This document shows, one piece after another, positions 27,536 through 35,755 of a stretch of DNA of 46,720 nt. Under the pieces are notes generated by a model. That model saw only the letters and a program-made list of their open reading frames with translations, searched no databases and was not told where the DNA came from. Each line of letters opens with the position of its first letter. Within the stretch, counting starts at the first letter, position 1. Both the position numbers and the translations under genes were made by a program. The DNA comes from Methylobacter sp. GTDB taxonomy: Bacteria > Pseudomonadota > Gammaproteobacteria > Methylococcales > Methylomonadaceae. The DNA lies in the NCBI GenBank assembly GCA_002928495.1, contig PERF01000004.1, positions 1 to 46,720 on the forward strand, given 5' to 3'.

Positions 27536-28332
27536 GAAAAAACCTTGCAATTGACAAACTAAAGGTCCGTCAATCCTTTTCCTTAGCCTGTAATACCTAT
27601 GATGCAGCGGCCGGGTTACAAAGGATTATCGCCGACCGGATGATTAATGCATTTAACGACTGCGATGGAAAAATTAACCATGTTTTGGATTTAGGTTGCG
27701 GAACCGGCTATTTAACCAAAGCACTGCAAAACAGTCTCACTTTTGATCATTTATTCGCGGTGGATATTGCTTTGCCGATGTTGGTTTTTTGCCGGGAAAA
27801 AAACCTGCAACGCAGCAATTTTTCCCCTATCTGCGCGGATGCCGCAAATCTGCCGTTCCGGTCCGGAAGTATCGATCTAATTACGGCCAACCTGGTATTA
27901 CAGTGGCTGTCCGATCTGCACGGGGCTTTAATGGAGATAAAACGCTTGCTTAAACCGTGCGGACAGCTGCTGTTTTCTACATTTGGCCCACAAACCTTAC
28001 AAGAGCTTAAACAAGCTTGGGCTCAAGTCGATCAATTTAGCCATGTGAATGAATTTTATCATTTGGAAGCAATCCGTAGTTTTTTGCTAAGCTGTGGCTT
28101 TAAGGATATCGTCATAACTAGCCAAAACCACGTCATGCATTATGATTCCGTGTTTGCTCTCATGCGGGAACTTAAGGATCTTGGGGCGCACAACGTAACC
28201 TCAGGCCGCAATAAGCAGTTCACCAGTCCGGGAAAGCTGAATACCATGATTGCGGCCTATGAAGCTGCCAACCAAAGTTCAGCTGGTATCAAGGCGACTT
28301 ATGAAGTCATCCTGGTTTCAGCAAAAAATTAA
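27523..28332 (+). CDS. bioC: Malonyl-ACP O-methyltransferase BioC
   Basis: BioC (269 residues) is a SAM-dependent methyltransferase that starts pimelate synthesis. Motif I is DLGCGTG (56-62), followed by the acidic post-I strand (FAVDIA), DLITANLVLQWLSDL and LLFSTFGPQTLQELKQAW, which is diagnostic of BioC. The start overlaps the end of bioH. The bioD start follows four bases after the stop. Confidence 0.95.
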   Translation: MAQIGKNLAIDKLKVRQSFSLACNTYDAAAGLQRIIADRMINAFNDCDGKINHVLDLGCGTGYLTKALQNSLTFDHLFAVDIALPMLVFCREKNLQRSNFSPICADAANLPFRSGSIDLITANLVLQWLSDLHGALMEIKRLLKPCGQLLFSTFGPQTLQELKQAWAQVDQFSHVNEFYHLEAIRSFLLSCGFKDIVITSQNHVMHYDSVFALMRELKDLGAHNVTSGRNKQFTSPGKLNTMIAAYEAANQSSAGIKATYEVILVSAKN

Positions 28333-28335
28333 GTG

Positions 28336-28995
28336 ATGGAACAAGGCTTTTTTATAACAGGAACCGATACCGATGCCGGTAAAACCTGGGCAACCGTGTC
28401 CTTGATGCATTACTTCAAACGCCAGGGTAAATCCGTGGTTGGCATGAAACCGGTCGCCTCCGGCTGCTTACAGTATCAAGGCAAGCTAAAAAACGCTGAT
28501 GCCTTACTCATTCAAGCTAATGCCACAGTCCCTATTGAATATGATGTAGTCAATCCTTACGCCTACGAAAACCCGATCTCGCCGCATATTGCAGGATTGG
28601 ATAACCCTCTATTGGCAAGCATCGTAATTGAACGCTTCAACACATTAAAAAACAAGGCTCAAATTATATTAGTAGAAGGAGCAGGGGGGTGGTTATCTCC
28701 TTTAAGTTACCAAATGGATGTGGCCGATCTGGCAAAGCAGCTGGGTTTGCCGGTTATTCTGGTAGTTGGCATGCAGCTTGGCTGCATTAATCACGCCCGC
28801 TTGAGTTGGCAAGCCATAAAGTTTCAACAATTGCCGTTGGCGGGCTGGATAGCGGTATGTAAAGACCCGCACATGCGAGAACTGGAGAGAAATATCGAAA
28901 CCATAAAAAATTATTTAGATGGGCCTTTGCTTGGCATATTACCGTTTATGGAAAATGCGGATTTTAATCAATTATCAACTTTTTTAAGCGTTTGA
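28336..28995 (+). CDS. bioD: Dethiobiotin synthetase BioD
   Basis: BioD (219 residues from ATG 28336, preceded by an in-frame GTG) forms the ureido ring of dethiobiotin using CO2 and ATP. The P-loop is GTDTDAGKT (9-17), and MKPVASGC, NPYAYENPISPHIA and VEGAGGWLSPL are characteristic. It is last in the biotin operon. The 267 bases after it, before coxB, hold no gene; I see only AT-rich promoter-like sequence without a confident match. Confidence 0.95.
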   Translation: MEQGFFITGTDTDAGKTWATVSLMHYFKRQGKSVVGMKPVASGCLQYQGKLKNADALLIQANATVPIEYDVVNPYAYENPISPHIAGLDNPLLASIVIERFNTLKNKAQIILVEGAGGWLSPLSYQMDVADLAKQLGLPVILVVGMQLGCINHARLSWQAIKFQQLPLAGWIAVCKDPHMRELERNIETIKNYLDGPLLGILPFMENADFNQLSTFLSV

Positions 28996-29262
28996 CCATT
29001 TAGGGACAAAATCAGGTTTGGTTTTAGCTAATATATATGCATTATCTTTGGCTGGGACTAAGGTTGCCGTTAGCAAATAAATACCGGTCCAAGGCACAAA
29101 CCTGCTTACTTTTATCATTTGGCTTCTGGATTCAAAGAGCTTGATAGGATAAAATTACCCAGTTAATGTGTGACAATTTTATGTAATAAAAATAACGCAG
29201 CTTTAGAACTGCTTATAATTACAAAATAAGAAGGGTTTATAACTACTGTTGGAGGTTTCTCC

Positions 29263-30756
29263 GTGAAGAAAAAAACGCAATTGCTTGCAGGCCTTGTTTT
29301 AGGTTTTCTGGGTATTGGGGCCGCACAAGCTGACTATCAGCTAAATTTGATGCGAGGCGTTACAAAAATTAGTAACGATTTGTACGACCTCCATATGCTT
29401 ATTCTGTGGATTTGTGTATTTATCGGTTTAGCGGTTTTTGGCGCAATGTTCTATTCGATTTACCATCACCGCAAGTCAAAAGGACATAAAGCTGCTCAGT
29501 TCCATGAAAATACTACCGTTGAAATTATTTGGACCATCATTCCGACTTTAATTCTTGTCGGCATGGCAATTCCTGCGACTAAAACGTTAATGGAGTTAGA
29601 TGATGTTCAAGACTCAGACATGACTATCAAAGTTACTGGCTGGCAATGGAAATGGGAATATGAGTATCTGGACACTGGCATCCATTTCTTCAGCAGCCTT
29701 GATGAAGCAAGTAACAAAGCACGGCAAGTAAACTCCGGCATAGACCCTAAAACAGTGCCTAATTATTTATTAAATGTGGATAATCCGCTGGTAGTTCCTA
29801 CCAAAAAGAAAATCCGTTTTGTTTTTACTGCCGCTGACGTGCTTCACTCTTGGTGGGTACCGGATTTAGGCTGGAAAAAAGACACTATACCGGGATTCAT
29901 TAATGAAGCCTGGACCAGTGTTGATGAACCCGGCACTTACCGTGGTCAATGTACCGAGTTATGCGGAAAAGACCATGGCTTTATGCCGATTGTAGTGATC
30001 GCAATGGAGCAACCGGAATATGATGCCTGGGTTAAAAAGACTCAGGAGGCAGCTGCCAAAGGCGCGGATTTATCCGACCAAAGCAAAGCCGACTTAATTG
30101 CCAAAGGCGCTGCGGTTTATAATAAAAACTGCGCAACCTGCCATTTGGAAAGCGGTGCAGGCGTTGCCGGCGCATTCCCTGCAATCACCGGCAGCCCGGT
30201 AGTAATAGGCGATCTACAGGCTCAAATCAACCTAGTGTTGAATGGTAAAGGTGCGATGCCCGCTTTCGGTAAAATGCTAAACGCTAGCGAATTAGCGCAA
30301 GTAATAACTTATACTCGTAATGCATTAGGCAATTCGGTCGGTGACGAAGTACAACCTAAAGCAATACAGGAATTATTACCTCAGCCTGCCAAAACACAAA
30401 GTTCCGAGACAGTAAAAAAATTGACGGAAACTTCGGCTGATTTAACGATGGATGAACTGCTTACCGAAGGTGAAGCAGTCTACAATACCAGCTGCGCATC
30501 TTGTCATATGGGTGATGGTGCTGGGCTAGCCGGTACTTTTCCGGCGATCAAGGGAAGCAATGTTGTAACAGGGAATATTGATACTCAAATTGACTTGATG
30601 ATAAACGGCAAAGGAATGATGCCCGCTTTCGGAAAAATGCTAAATCCAACCGAGTTCGCCGCTGTAGTAACTTATACGCGCAACAAACTGGGCAATTCCG
30701 TTGGTGACTCCGTTCAACCTGCAAAAATTCAGGCCTTACTGAATGGTCAAGGTTGA
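29263..30756 (+). CDS. coxB: Cytochrome c oxidase subunit II with two fused cytochrome c domains
   Basis: This is a 497-residue subunit II. It starts at GTG 29263, after GGAGG. A signal sequence (1-23) precedes two membrane helices (about 44-66 and 86-106). The CuA domain follows, with ligands H195, C230, E232, C234, H238 and M241 (QCTELCGKDHGFM). Two c-type haem domains come next: C290-AT-C293-H294 with probable axial Met332 and C411-AS-C414-H415 with Met453. The two haem domains are very alike (GNSVGDxVQP in each), pointing to tandem duplication. It accepts electrons for the aa3 core; the fused haems make it caa3-like. Confidence 0.95.
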   Translation: MKKKTQLLAGLVLGFLGIGAAQADYQLNLMRGVTKISNDLYDLHMLILWICVFIGLAVFGAMFYSIYHHRKSKGHKAAQFHENTTVEIIWTIIPTLILVGMAIPATKTLMELDDVQDSDMTIKVTGWQWKWEYEYLDTGIHFFSSLDEASNKARQVNSGIDPKTVPNYLLNVDNPLVVPTKKKIRFVFTAADVLHSWWVPDLGWKKDTIPGFINEAWTSVDEPGTYRGQCTELCGKDHGFMPIVVIAMEQPEYDAWVKKTQEAAAKGADLSDQSKADLIAKGAAVYNKNCATCHLESGAGVAGAFPAITGSPVVIGDLQAQINLVLNGKGAMPAFGKMLNASELAQVITYTRNALGNSVGDEVQPKAIQELLPQPAKTQSSETVKKLTETSADLTMDELLTEGEAVYNTSCASCHMGDGAGLAGTFPAIKGSNVVTGNIDTQIDLMINGKGMMPAFGKMLNPTEFAAVVTYTRNKLGNSVGDSVQPAKIQALLNGQG

Positions 30757-30807
30757 TAAAGATAAGCGATCATTTCCTGTTTTTTATTTACTAATTGAGG
30801 TGTAAAT

Positions 30808-32421
30808 ATGTCCGCTGTAGTAGCAGAACATGATGAGCATGAACATCACGACCATGGGCCAATGAAAGGTTGGCTAAGATGGATAATCACAACCAACCAT
30901 AAAGATATCGGAACTTTGTATCTGGTGTTTTCACTGGCGATGTTTTTTGTCGGCGGTGCAATGGCAATGGTGATCAGAGCCGAATTGTTTGAACCCGGAA
31001 TGCAATTCGTGGAGCCGCAGTTTTTTAACTCCATGACCACCATGCATGCGCTAGTCATGGTTTTTGGCGCCGTTATGCCGGCTTTTGTCGGGCTGGCCAA
31101 CTGGATGATTCCATTGATGATAGGCGCCCCTGACATGGCGTTGCCGCGCATGAATAACATGAGTTTTTGGCTTCTGGTGGCAGGCGTCTTATTGCTGGCC
31201 AGTACTTTGTTTATGGAAGGTGGTGCGCCCGCAGGCGGTTGGACTTTATATCCGCCGCTCGTATTGCAAACCGGCAAAGCGCTTCCGTTTGCTATCTTTT
31301 CCGTGCATTTATTGGGCGTGTCATCGATCATGGGGGCGATCAACATTATCGCGACTATTTTCAACATGCGCGCACCGGCCATGACGTTAATGAAAATGCC
31401 CTTGTTTGTCTGGACTTGGTTGATTACCGCATTCCTACTGATAGCGATTATGCCGGTTTTTGCAGGCGCAGTAACCATGCTATTGACCGACCGGTTTTTT
31501 AATACCAGTTTTTTTGATGCTGCAGGCGGTGGTGACCCGGTTTTGTATCAACATATCTTCTGGTTCTTCGGACACCCTGAAGTGTATGTGATGATTCTGC
31601 CCACTTTCGGCGTTGCATCGACCATTATTCCTGTGTTTGCCCGTAAGCCGCTGTTTGGCTACAGTTCAATGGTTTATGCGACAGCATCAATTGCATTCTT
31701 GTCTTTTATCGTGTGGGCTCACCACATGTTCACGGTGGGCATGCCTATTGCCGGTGAGTTGTACTTCATGTACGCAACCATGTTAATTGCAATTCCAACC
31801 GGGGTTAAAGTTTTCAATTGGACTGCAACCATGTGGAAAGGCGCAATGACATTCGAGACACCTATGCTGTTTTCGATCTCATTCGTCGTGTTGTTTACCT
31901 TAGGCGGCTTCACCGGTTTGATGATGTCCATTGCCCCGGTTGATTTTCAATACCACGACACCTATTTTATCGTAGCGCACTTTCATTACACTTTAGTACC
32001 CGCTTCGATTTTTATTTTGATGGCGGCCGGTTACTATTGGTTACCTAAATGGACCGGTAACATGTACAACGAAAAAATCGGCCAATTACACTTTTGGCTG
32101 TCGGTTATTTCGGTAAATATCTTGTTTTTCCCTCAACATTTTCTTGGTTTGGCTGGCATGCCAAGAAGAATTCCGGACTACGCAATTCAGTTTGCGGATT
32201 GGAATATGATTTCGAGTATCGGCGGCTTTATCTTCGGACTCAGCCAATTACTGTTTTTATACATCGTAATCGATACTATCAGAGGCGGTACCGGTGAAAA
32301 AGTGACCGATGAAGTCTGGGAAGAGGCTAGCAAACACGGTTTGGAATGGACATTGCCTTCGCCACCACCTTACCATACATTCACAACACCGCCGGTGATT
32401 GTTCCTTCCGAGCATCATTAA
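30808..32421 (+). CDS. coxA: Cytochrome c oxidase subunit I
   Basis: Subunit I (537 residues, twelve helices) is the haem a/a3-CuB proton pump. Recognisable residues include the helix II haem ligand ([15 protein letters not shown] region), the crosslinked HPEVY in [22 protein letters not shown], and [14 protein letters not shown] with the haem a and a3 histidines. HPEVY marks the A-type K-channel Tyr. It is preceded by a GAGGTG site and lies 51 bases after coxB. Confidence 0.98.
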   Translation: MSAVVAEHDEHEHHDHGPMKGWLRWIITTNHKDIGTLYLVFSLAMFFVGGAMAMVIRAELFEPGMQFVEPQFFNSMTTMHALVMVFGAVMPAFVGLANWMIPLMIGAPDMALPRMNNMSFWLLVAGVLLLASTLFMEGGAPAGGWTLYPPLVLQTGKALPFAIFSVHLLGVSSIMGAINIIATIFNMRAPAMTLMKMPLFVWTWLITAFLLIAIMPVFAGAVTMLLTDRFFNTSFFDAAGGGDPVLYQHIFWFFGHPEVYVMILPTFGVASTIIPVFARKPLFGYSSMVYATASIAFLSFIVWAHHMFTVGMPIAGELYFMYATMLIAIPTGVKVFNWTATMWKGAMTFETPMLFSISFVVLFTLGGFTGLMMSIAPVDFQYHDTYFIVAHFHYTLVPASIFILMAAGYYWLPKWTGNMYNEKIGQLHFWLSVISVNILFFPQHFLGLAGMPRRIPDYAIQFADWNMISSIGGFIFGLSQLLFLYIVIDTIRGGTGEKVTDEVWEEASKHGLEWTLPSPPPYHTFTTPPVIVPSEHH

Positions 32422-32513
32422 AATATTGAGGTAAACTGAGGTTGGAGTGCAATACCTGCAACCTCGGCTCAACTCATCCCGGATTAGAAAATAATGAATA
32501 CTTGGGTTTTTTG

Positions 32514-32612
32514 ATGGATGTTAAAAAGAAGAACATATTAACCGCAATTGTTCTAATTATTGTCGCGGCAGGTATATATGTTTTTGCGGTGATAAGAGCC
32601 TTATCACAATGA
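32514..32612 (+). CDS. 32-residue single-helix membrane peptide between coxA and ctaG
   Basis: ATG 32514 opens a 32-codon frame: MDVKKKNILTAIVLIIVAAG, then about a dozen residues ending RALSQ. A Lys-rich start is followed by one hydrophobic helix. Its stop overlaps the ctaG start by four bases (ATGA), a coupling pattern that favours real translation. Small proteins at this position in other Proteobacteria are labelled 'cytochrome oxidase small assembly protein'; similarity to them is by size, topology and place only. Confidence 0.65.
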   Translation: MDVKKKNILTAIVLIIVAAGIYVFAVIRALSQ

Positions 32613-33148
32613 CCGAAGAAAAAAAACCTAAAAATACGCTGGTTCGTAACTTGTTTATTGTGGCGGTTCTTATGTTCGGGTTTGGCTATGCGCTGGTGCC
32701 GCTTTACAACGTGTTATGCGATATAACCGGGTTGAATGGCAAAACCGAAAATGGCGCTGCTAAAGAAATTGCTTATGATATTGATTTAACCAGAGAAGTC
32801 ACTGTTGAGTTTATTACATCATTGAACGAATCAACACCAATGATTTTTAATACAGAAACAAAATTTCTCAAAGTTCATCCCGGTGAATATCATACGGTTA
32901 ATTTTTATGCAGAAAACAAAACCGATAAAGCAATGATTGCCAGAGCAATTCCCAGCATATCGCCGGGGATAGCGGCAGAGTTTTTTAAAAAAATCCAATG
33001 CTTTTGTTTTACTGAACAGAAATTCATGCCACACGAAGGCAAAACTATGCCGGTAAAATTTGTTATTGAGCCAAAACTACCCGAAAAATATAAAACAGTT
33101 ACTTTATCTTATACATTTTTTGACAACACTGATCGATCAGTAAATTAA
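32609..33148 (+). CDS. ctaG: Cytochrome c oxidase assembly protein CtaG (Cox11)
   Basis: Cox11/CtaG (179 residues) delivers copper to CuB of subunit I. It has one N-terminal helix (about 11-31) followed by C37 (PLYNVLCDITG) and a periplasmic immunoglobulin-like domain with the copper-binding C131-F-C133 (QCFCFTEQ) and FVIEPKLPEKYKTVTLSYTF. Length and motifs are standard. It lies between coxA and coxC, the usual order. Confidence 0.96.
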   Translation: MTEEKKPKNTLVRNLFIVAVLMFGFGYALVPLYNVLCDITGLNGKTENGAAKEIAYDIDLTREVTVEFITSLNESTPMIFNTETKFLKVHPGEYHTVNFYAENKTDKAMIARAIPSISPGIAAEFFKKIQCFCFTEQKFMPHEGKTMPVKFVIEPKLPEKYKTVTLSYTFFDNTDRSVN

Positions 33149-33162
33149 CGAGGGGATGCTTT

Positions 33163-34026
33163 ATGTCTAGCAAAGACAGCTACTATATACCCAGTAAAGC
33201 AACATGGCCCGCCGTAGGAACGGTTGGTTTAGTAATATTGCTTGCGGGTTTTGCCAACCATCTGAATGGCTCTTCAATCGGCAATCCCATGATGATTATG
33301 GGATTTGTAATTTTCATTATTATGCTGGCAGGCTGGTTTTCGTTACAAGCCTTTGAAAGTGAATCCGGCATGTATAACCACCAAGTCGGCATTTCCTACC
33401 GGCTGGGCATGATGTGGTTTATTTTTTCTGAAATTATGTTCTTTGCGGTTTTTTTTGGTTCGCTTTGGTATACCAGAAACCTATCGGTACCTTGGTTGGG
33501 CGGCGAAGGCACTGGCGCTGCAACAAAAGAATTACTCTGGCCTGCCTTTGAAGCCACATGGCCGACAAACGGTCCAGCCCATGTCGGCGGTGAATTTGAA
33601 CCCATGGGGGCTTGGGGATTACCTTTTTTAAATACCTTAATTTTATTATCCAGCGGCGTGACTTGCACCTGGGCTCACCATGGTTTGTTGGCGAATAACC
33701 GCGACCAGCTTATCAAAGGCCTGATTGCCACAGTAACATTAGGTGTTCTTTTCGTTATGTTCCAGGCTTCTGAATACCACGAGGCCTATACCGAAATGGG
33801 GTTGACTCTGGGCTCCGGTATTTATGGTTCGACTTTTTTCATGTTGACCGGTTTTCACGGCTTACATGTCTGCATTGGTGCAATCTTTCTTATGGTTGTA
33901 TTATTTCGTAGCTGGAAAGGCCATTTCAAACCTGAGAACCATTTTGCTTTTGAAGCCGCCGCCTGGTATTGGCATTTTGTTGACGTGGTATGGCTGGGAT
34001 TATTTGTATTTGTTTATATAATGTAA
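33163..34026 (+). CDS. coxC: Cytochrome c oxidase subunit III
   Basis: Subunit III (287 residues, seven helices) stabilises the catalytic core. It shows WFSLQAFESESGMYN, FIFSEIMFFAVFFGSLWY, FQASEYHEAYTEMGLT, FFMLTGFHGLHVCIGAIFL and the C-terminal WYWHFVDVVWLGLFVFVYIM, all family hallmarks. A GAGGGG site precedes the ATG. A terminator follows 16 bases after the stop. Confidence 0.97.
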   Translation: MSSKDSYYIPSKATWPAVGTVGLVILLAGFANHLNGSSIGNPMMIMGFVIFIIMLAGWFSLQAFESESGMYNHQVGISYRLGMMWFIFSEIMFFAVFFGSLWYTRNLSVPWLGGEGTGAATKELLWPAFEATWPTNGPAHVGGEFEPMGAWGLPFLNTLILLSSGVTCTWAHHGLLANNRDQLIKGLIATVTLGVLFVMFQASEYHEAYTEMGLTLGSGIYGSTFFMLTGFHGLHVCIGAIFLMVVLFRSWKGHFKPENHFAFEAAAWYWHFVDVVWLGLFVFVYIM

Positions 34027-34042
34027 ATTGATTATGACTTCG

Positions 34043-34078
34043 AAAAGCGCTGTTTACTGCAAACAGCGCTTTTTTTTT
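34043..34078 (+). terminator. Rho-independent terminator of the cox operon
   Basis: AAAAGCGCTGTTT (34043-34055) pairs with AAACAGCGCTTTT (34061-34073) around a five-base loop and continues into a T run to 34078. It separates coxC from the convergent small gene. Confidence 0.88.
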
Positions 34079-34104
34079 GCCGGTTAACTACCAACAAAAG
34101 CAGC

Positions 34105-34359
34105 TTAATTAGCACTTCTACTTTCAGGCATTTGAACCTTATGAATTCTACTGCCTATGCCTTGCGGCTTAAGCCAACCCAAAGCAATAGCCATAAAAAT
34201 AAAAATAAACAACAAGACTGATAGCGTAATGCGCACAGTTAACGCTCGTACAAGCTTTTGAGATGGCTGTTGGCCTTTATTATTAATCAAATAAAACAAT
34301 GCGGAACCAAGACTCCCGATAATTACTATAAAAGCAATAATTACTAAAATTTTTATCAT
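34105..34359 (-). CDS. DUF2909-type twin transmembrane protein
   Basis: This protein has 84 residues and two hydrophobic helices (about 3-25 and 44-64) joined by a polar loop, NNKGQQPSQKLVRALTVRIT. The size, twin-helix layout and RALTxRITLS segment match the small DUF2909 family commonly found opposite SURF1 in cox clusters of Gammaproteobacteria. Function is unknown; position implies a link with oxidase assembly. Confidence 0.75.
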   Translation of the reverse strand: MIKILVIIAFIVIIGSLGSALFYLINNKGQQPSQKLVRALTVRITLSVLLFIFIFMAIALGWLKPQGIGSRIHKVQMPESRSAN

Positions 34360-34433
34360 TTTTAAAAATTTCCGTAAAATTCAAAATTTAGTATTCTCTG
34401 CGATTACAATCGCAAAGCCAATAAAAAAGATTT

Positions 34434-35162
34434 ATGCAAATCAAAGTAGGCAGCTTAAAGCTTGAATTAAAACCCTTATATACAATAAGTTTTGTTACTT
34501 TAACTGCAATCCTGATCAGTTTAGGTTGTTGGCAGTTGACAAGATCAGAGGAAAAACGTCAATTTTTAGAACTTGAAAGGGTACGGTTAAACACGGATAA
34601 GGTTAGTTTCGCCGAGCTTTTTTCACAAACCATTGAACAGCTTCAATACCGCACCGTGGAACTCAAAGGGCAATACGTGCAAGCTCAACAATTTCTATTG
34701 GATAATCAAATCCATAACGGCAAGCCCGGGTTCTTTGTTTTAACTCCGTTTTTCGTCAATGACAAGTCTGCTATTTTGGTCAATCGAGGCTGGATACCGG
34801 CAGAGCTTTCCCGTTCAAAATTACCCGAATTAGGAATTAAGCAAGTAGAACAAGTGATTTTTGGACGCCTAAATCGCTTTCCAAGTGTCGGCATTAAGTT
34901 AAAAGATGGTGAAATCCCGACAGCAGGATGGCCTGCCATCATTCAATGGGTGGATAGCAAAACTTTAGCTAGTTCGTTGAGCTACCAATTATTGCCTTTT
35001 CAATTGGAATTGGATGCCAATCAACCGGAAGGTTACACACGAGAATGGAAAATAGCTGCCGTTTTACCACCTGAGAAGCATATCGCCTACGCTGTACAGT
35101 GGTTTGGGCTGGCGTTTACCTTATCAATTTTGTTCATATTTCATAGTTTAAAAAGAGAATGA
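34434..35162 (+). CDS. SURF1-family oxidase assembly protein
   Basis: The 242-residue protein has helices at both ends (about 15-33 and 218-238) flanking a periplasmic domain. Conserved segments are LGCWQLTRSEEKRQFLE, YVQAQQFLLDNQIHNGKPGF, LVNRGWIPA and the C-terminal HIAYAVQWFGLA. SURF1 helps insert haem a into subunit I. It overlaps the following gene by four bases (ATGA). Confidence 0.93.
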   Translation: MQIKVGSLKLELKPLYTISFVTLTAILISLGCWQLTRSEEKRQFLELERVRLNTDKVSFAELFSQTIEQLQYRTVELKGQYVQAQQFLLDNQIHNGKPGFFVLTPFFVNDKSAILVNRGWIPAELSRSKLPELGIKQVEQVIFGRLNRFPSVGIKLKDGEIPTAGWPAIIQWVDSKTLASSLSYQLLPFQLELDANQPEGYTREWKIAAVLPPEKHIAYAVQWFGLAFTLSILFIFHSLKRE

Positions 35163-35752
35163 ATCAGCAAAAACGCAATCGGATATTAATTATGGTTATA
35201 TTTGCCATGTCTATTATTCCGTTTATGATCGCTTGGGGATTAAAAGAAAATCCACAACTATTACCACAAACCGGCGTCAATAACGGCAAACTCATAGCGC
35301 CACCGATTTTAACCGCACAGTCCGATTACACTGGTTTTGACCCATTTTCGGCAAATAATCTGGGCGAATTGTCCGGACACTGGCTAATAGCCAATTTACT
35401 ACCCAATGCAAACTGCAACGATATTTGTTTGCAAGCGCTGTACAAATCAAAACAACTCCAATTGATGCTAAACAAGGAGCTGACACGCACCCGCCGCATT
35501 GCCATAATATTGAAGCCGGTGAACCCGGAACAAGTTTCCAGCTGGTGGCAAGATGACCCCCGCTTGATACGCATCCGACCAAGCTCCGCATTCTCGGAAA
35601 AATTACAAGCAATCCATAATGACGCATCCGACGGGACCTTGTTGCTGATTGATCCGTTAGGCAATGTGATGATGCAATATAAAGCCGGTTTTGATCCCTA
35701 TAAAGTTAAAAACGACCTAATGCATTTACTTAAAATTTCTCAAATTGGATAA
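35159..35752 (+). CDS. Membrane-anchored Sco-like protein with CX3C motif, oxidase assembly cluster
   Basis: The 197-residue protein has one N-terminal helix (about 8-27) and a thioredoxin-like periplasmic domain: GHWLIANLLPNANC-N-D-I-C, then TLLLIDPLGNVMMQYKAGFD. The C-x3-C spacing is that of the copper site of Sco1/SenC, though overall similarity is weak and the Sco copper His was not located. Similar proteins sit between SURF1 and CtaA in many gammaproteobacterial cox clusters. It is coupled to SURF1 and ends three bases before the next gene. Confidence 0.7.
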   Translation: MNQQKRNRILIMVIFAMSIIPFMIAWGLKENPQLLPQTGVNNGKLIAPPILTAQSDYTGFDPFSANNLGELSGHWLIANLLPNANCNDICLQALYKSKQLQLMLNKELTRTRRIAIILKPVNPEQVSSWWQDDPRLIRIRPSSAFSEKLQAIHNDASDGTLLLIDPLGNVMMQYKAGFDPYKVKNDLMHLLKISQIG

Positions 35753-35755
35753 CCA

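Noticed and set aside
32438-32465. Seven-base inverted repeat (GAGGTTG / CAACCTC) between coxA and the small membrane peptide
   Set aside because: The stem is short with a 14-base loop and no T run, so it is neither a clear terminator nor a known regulatory element.
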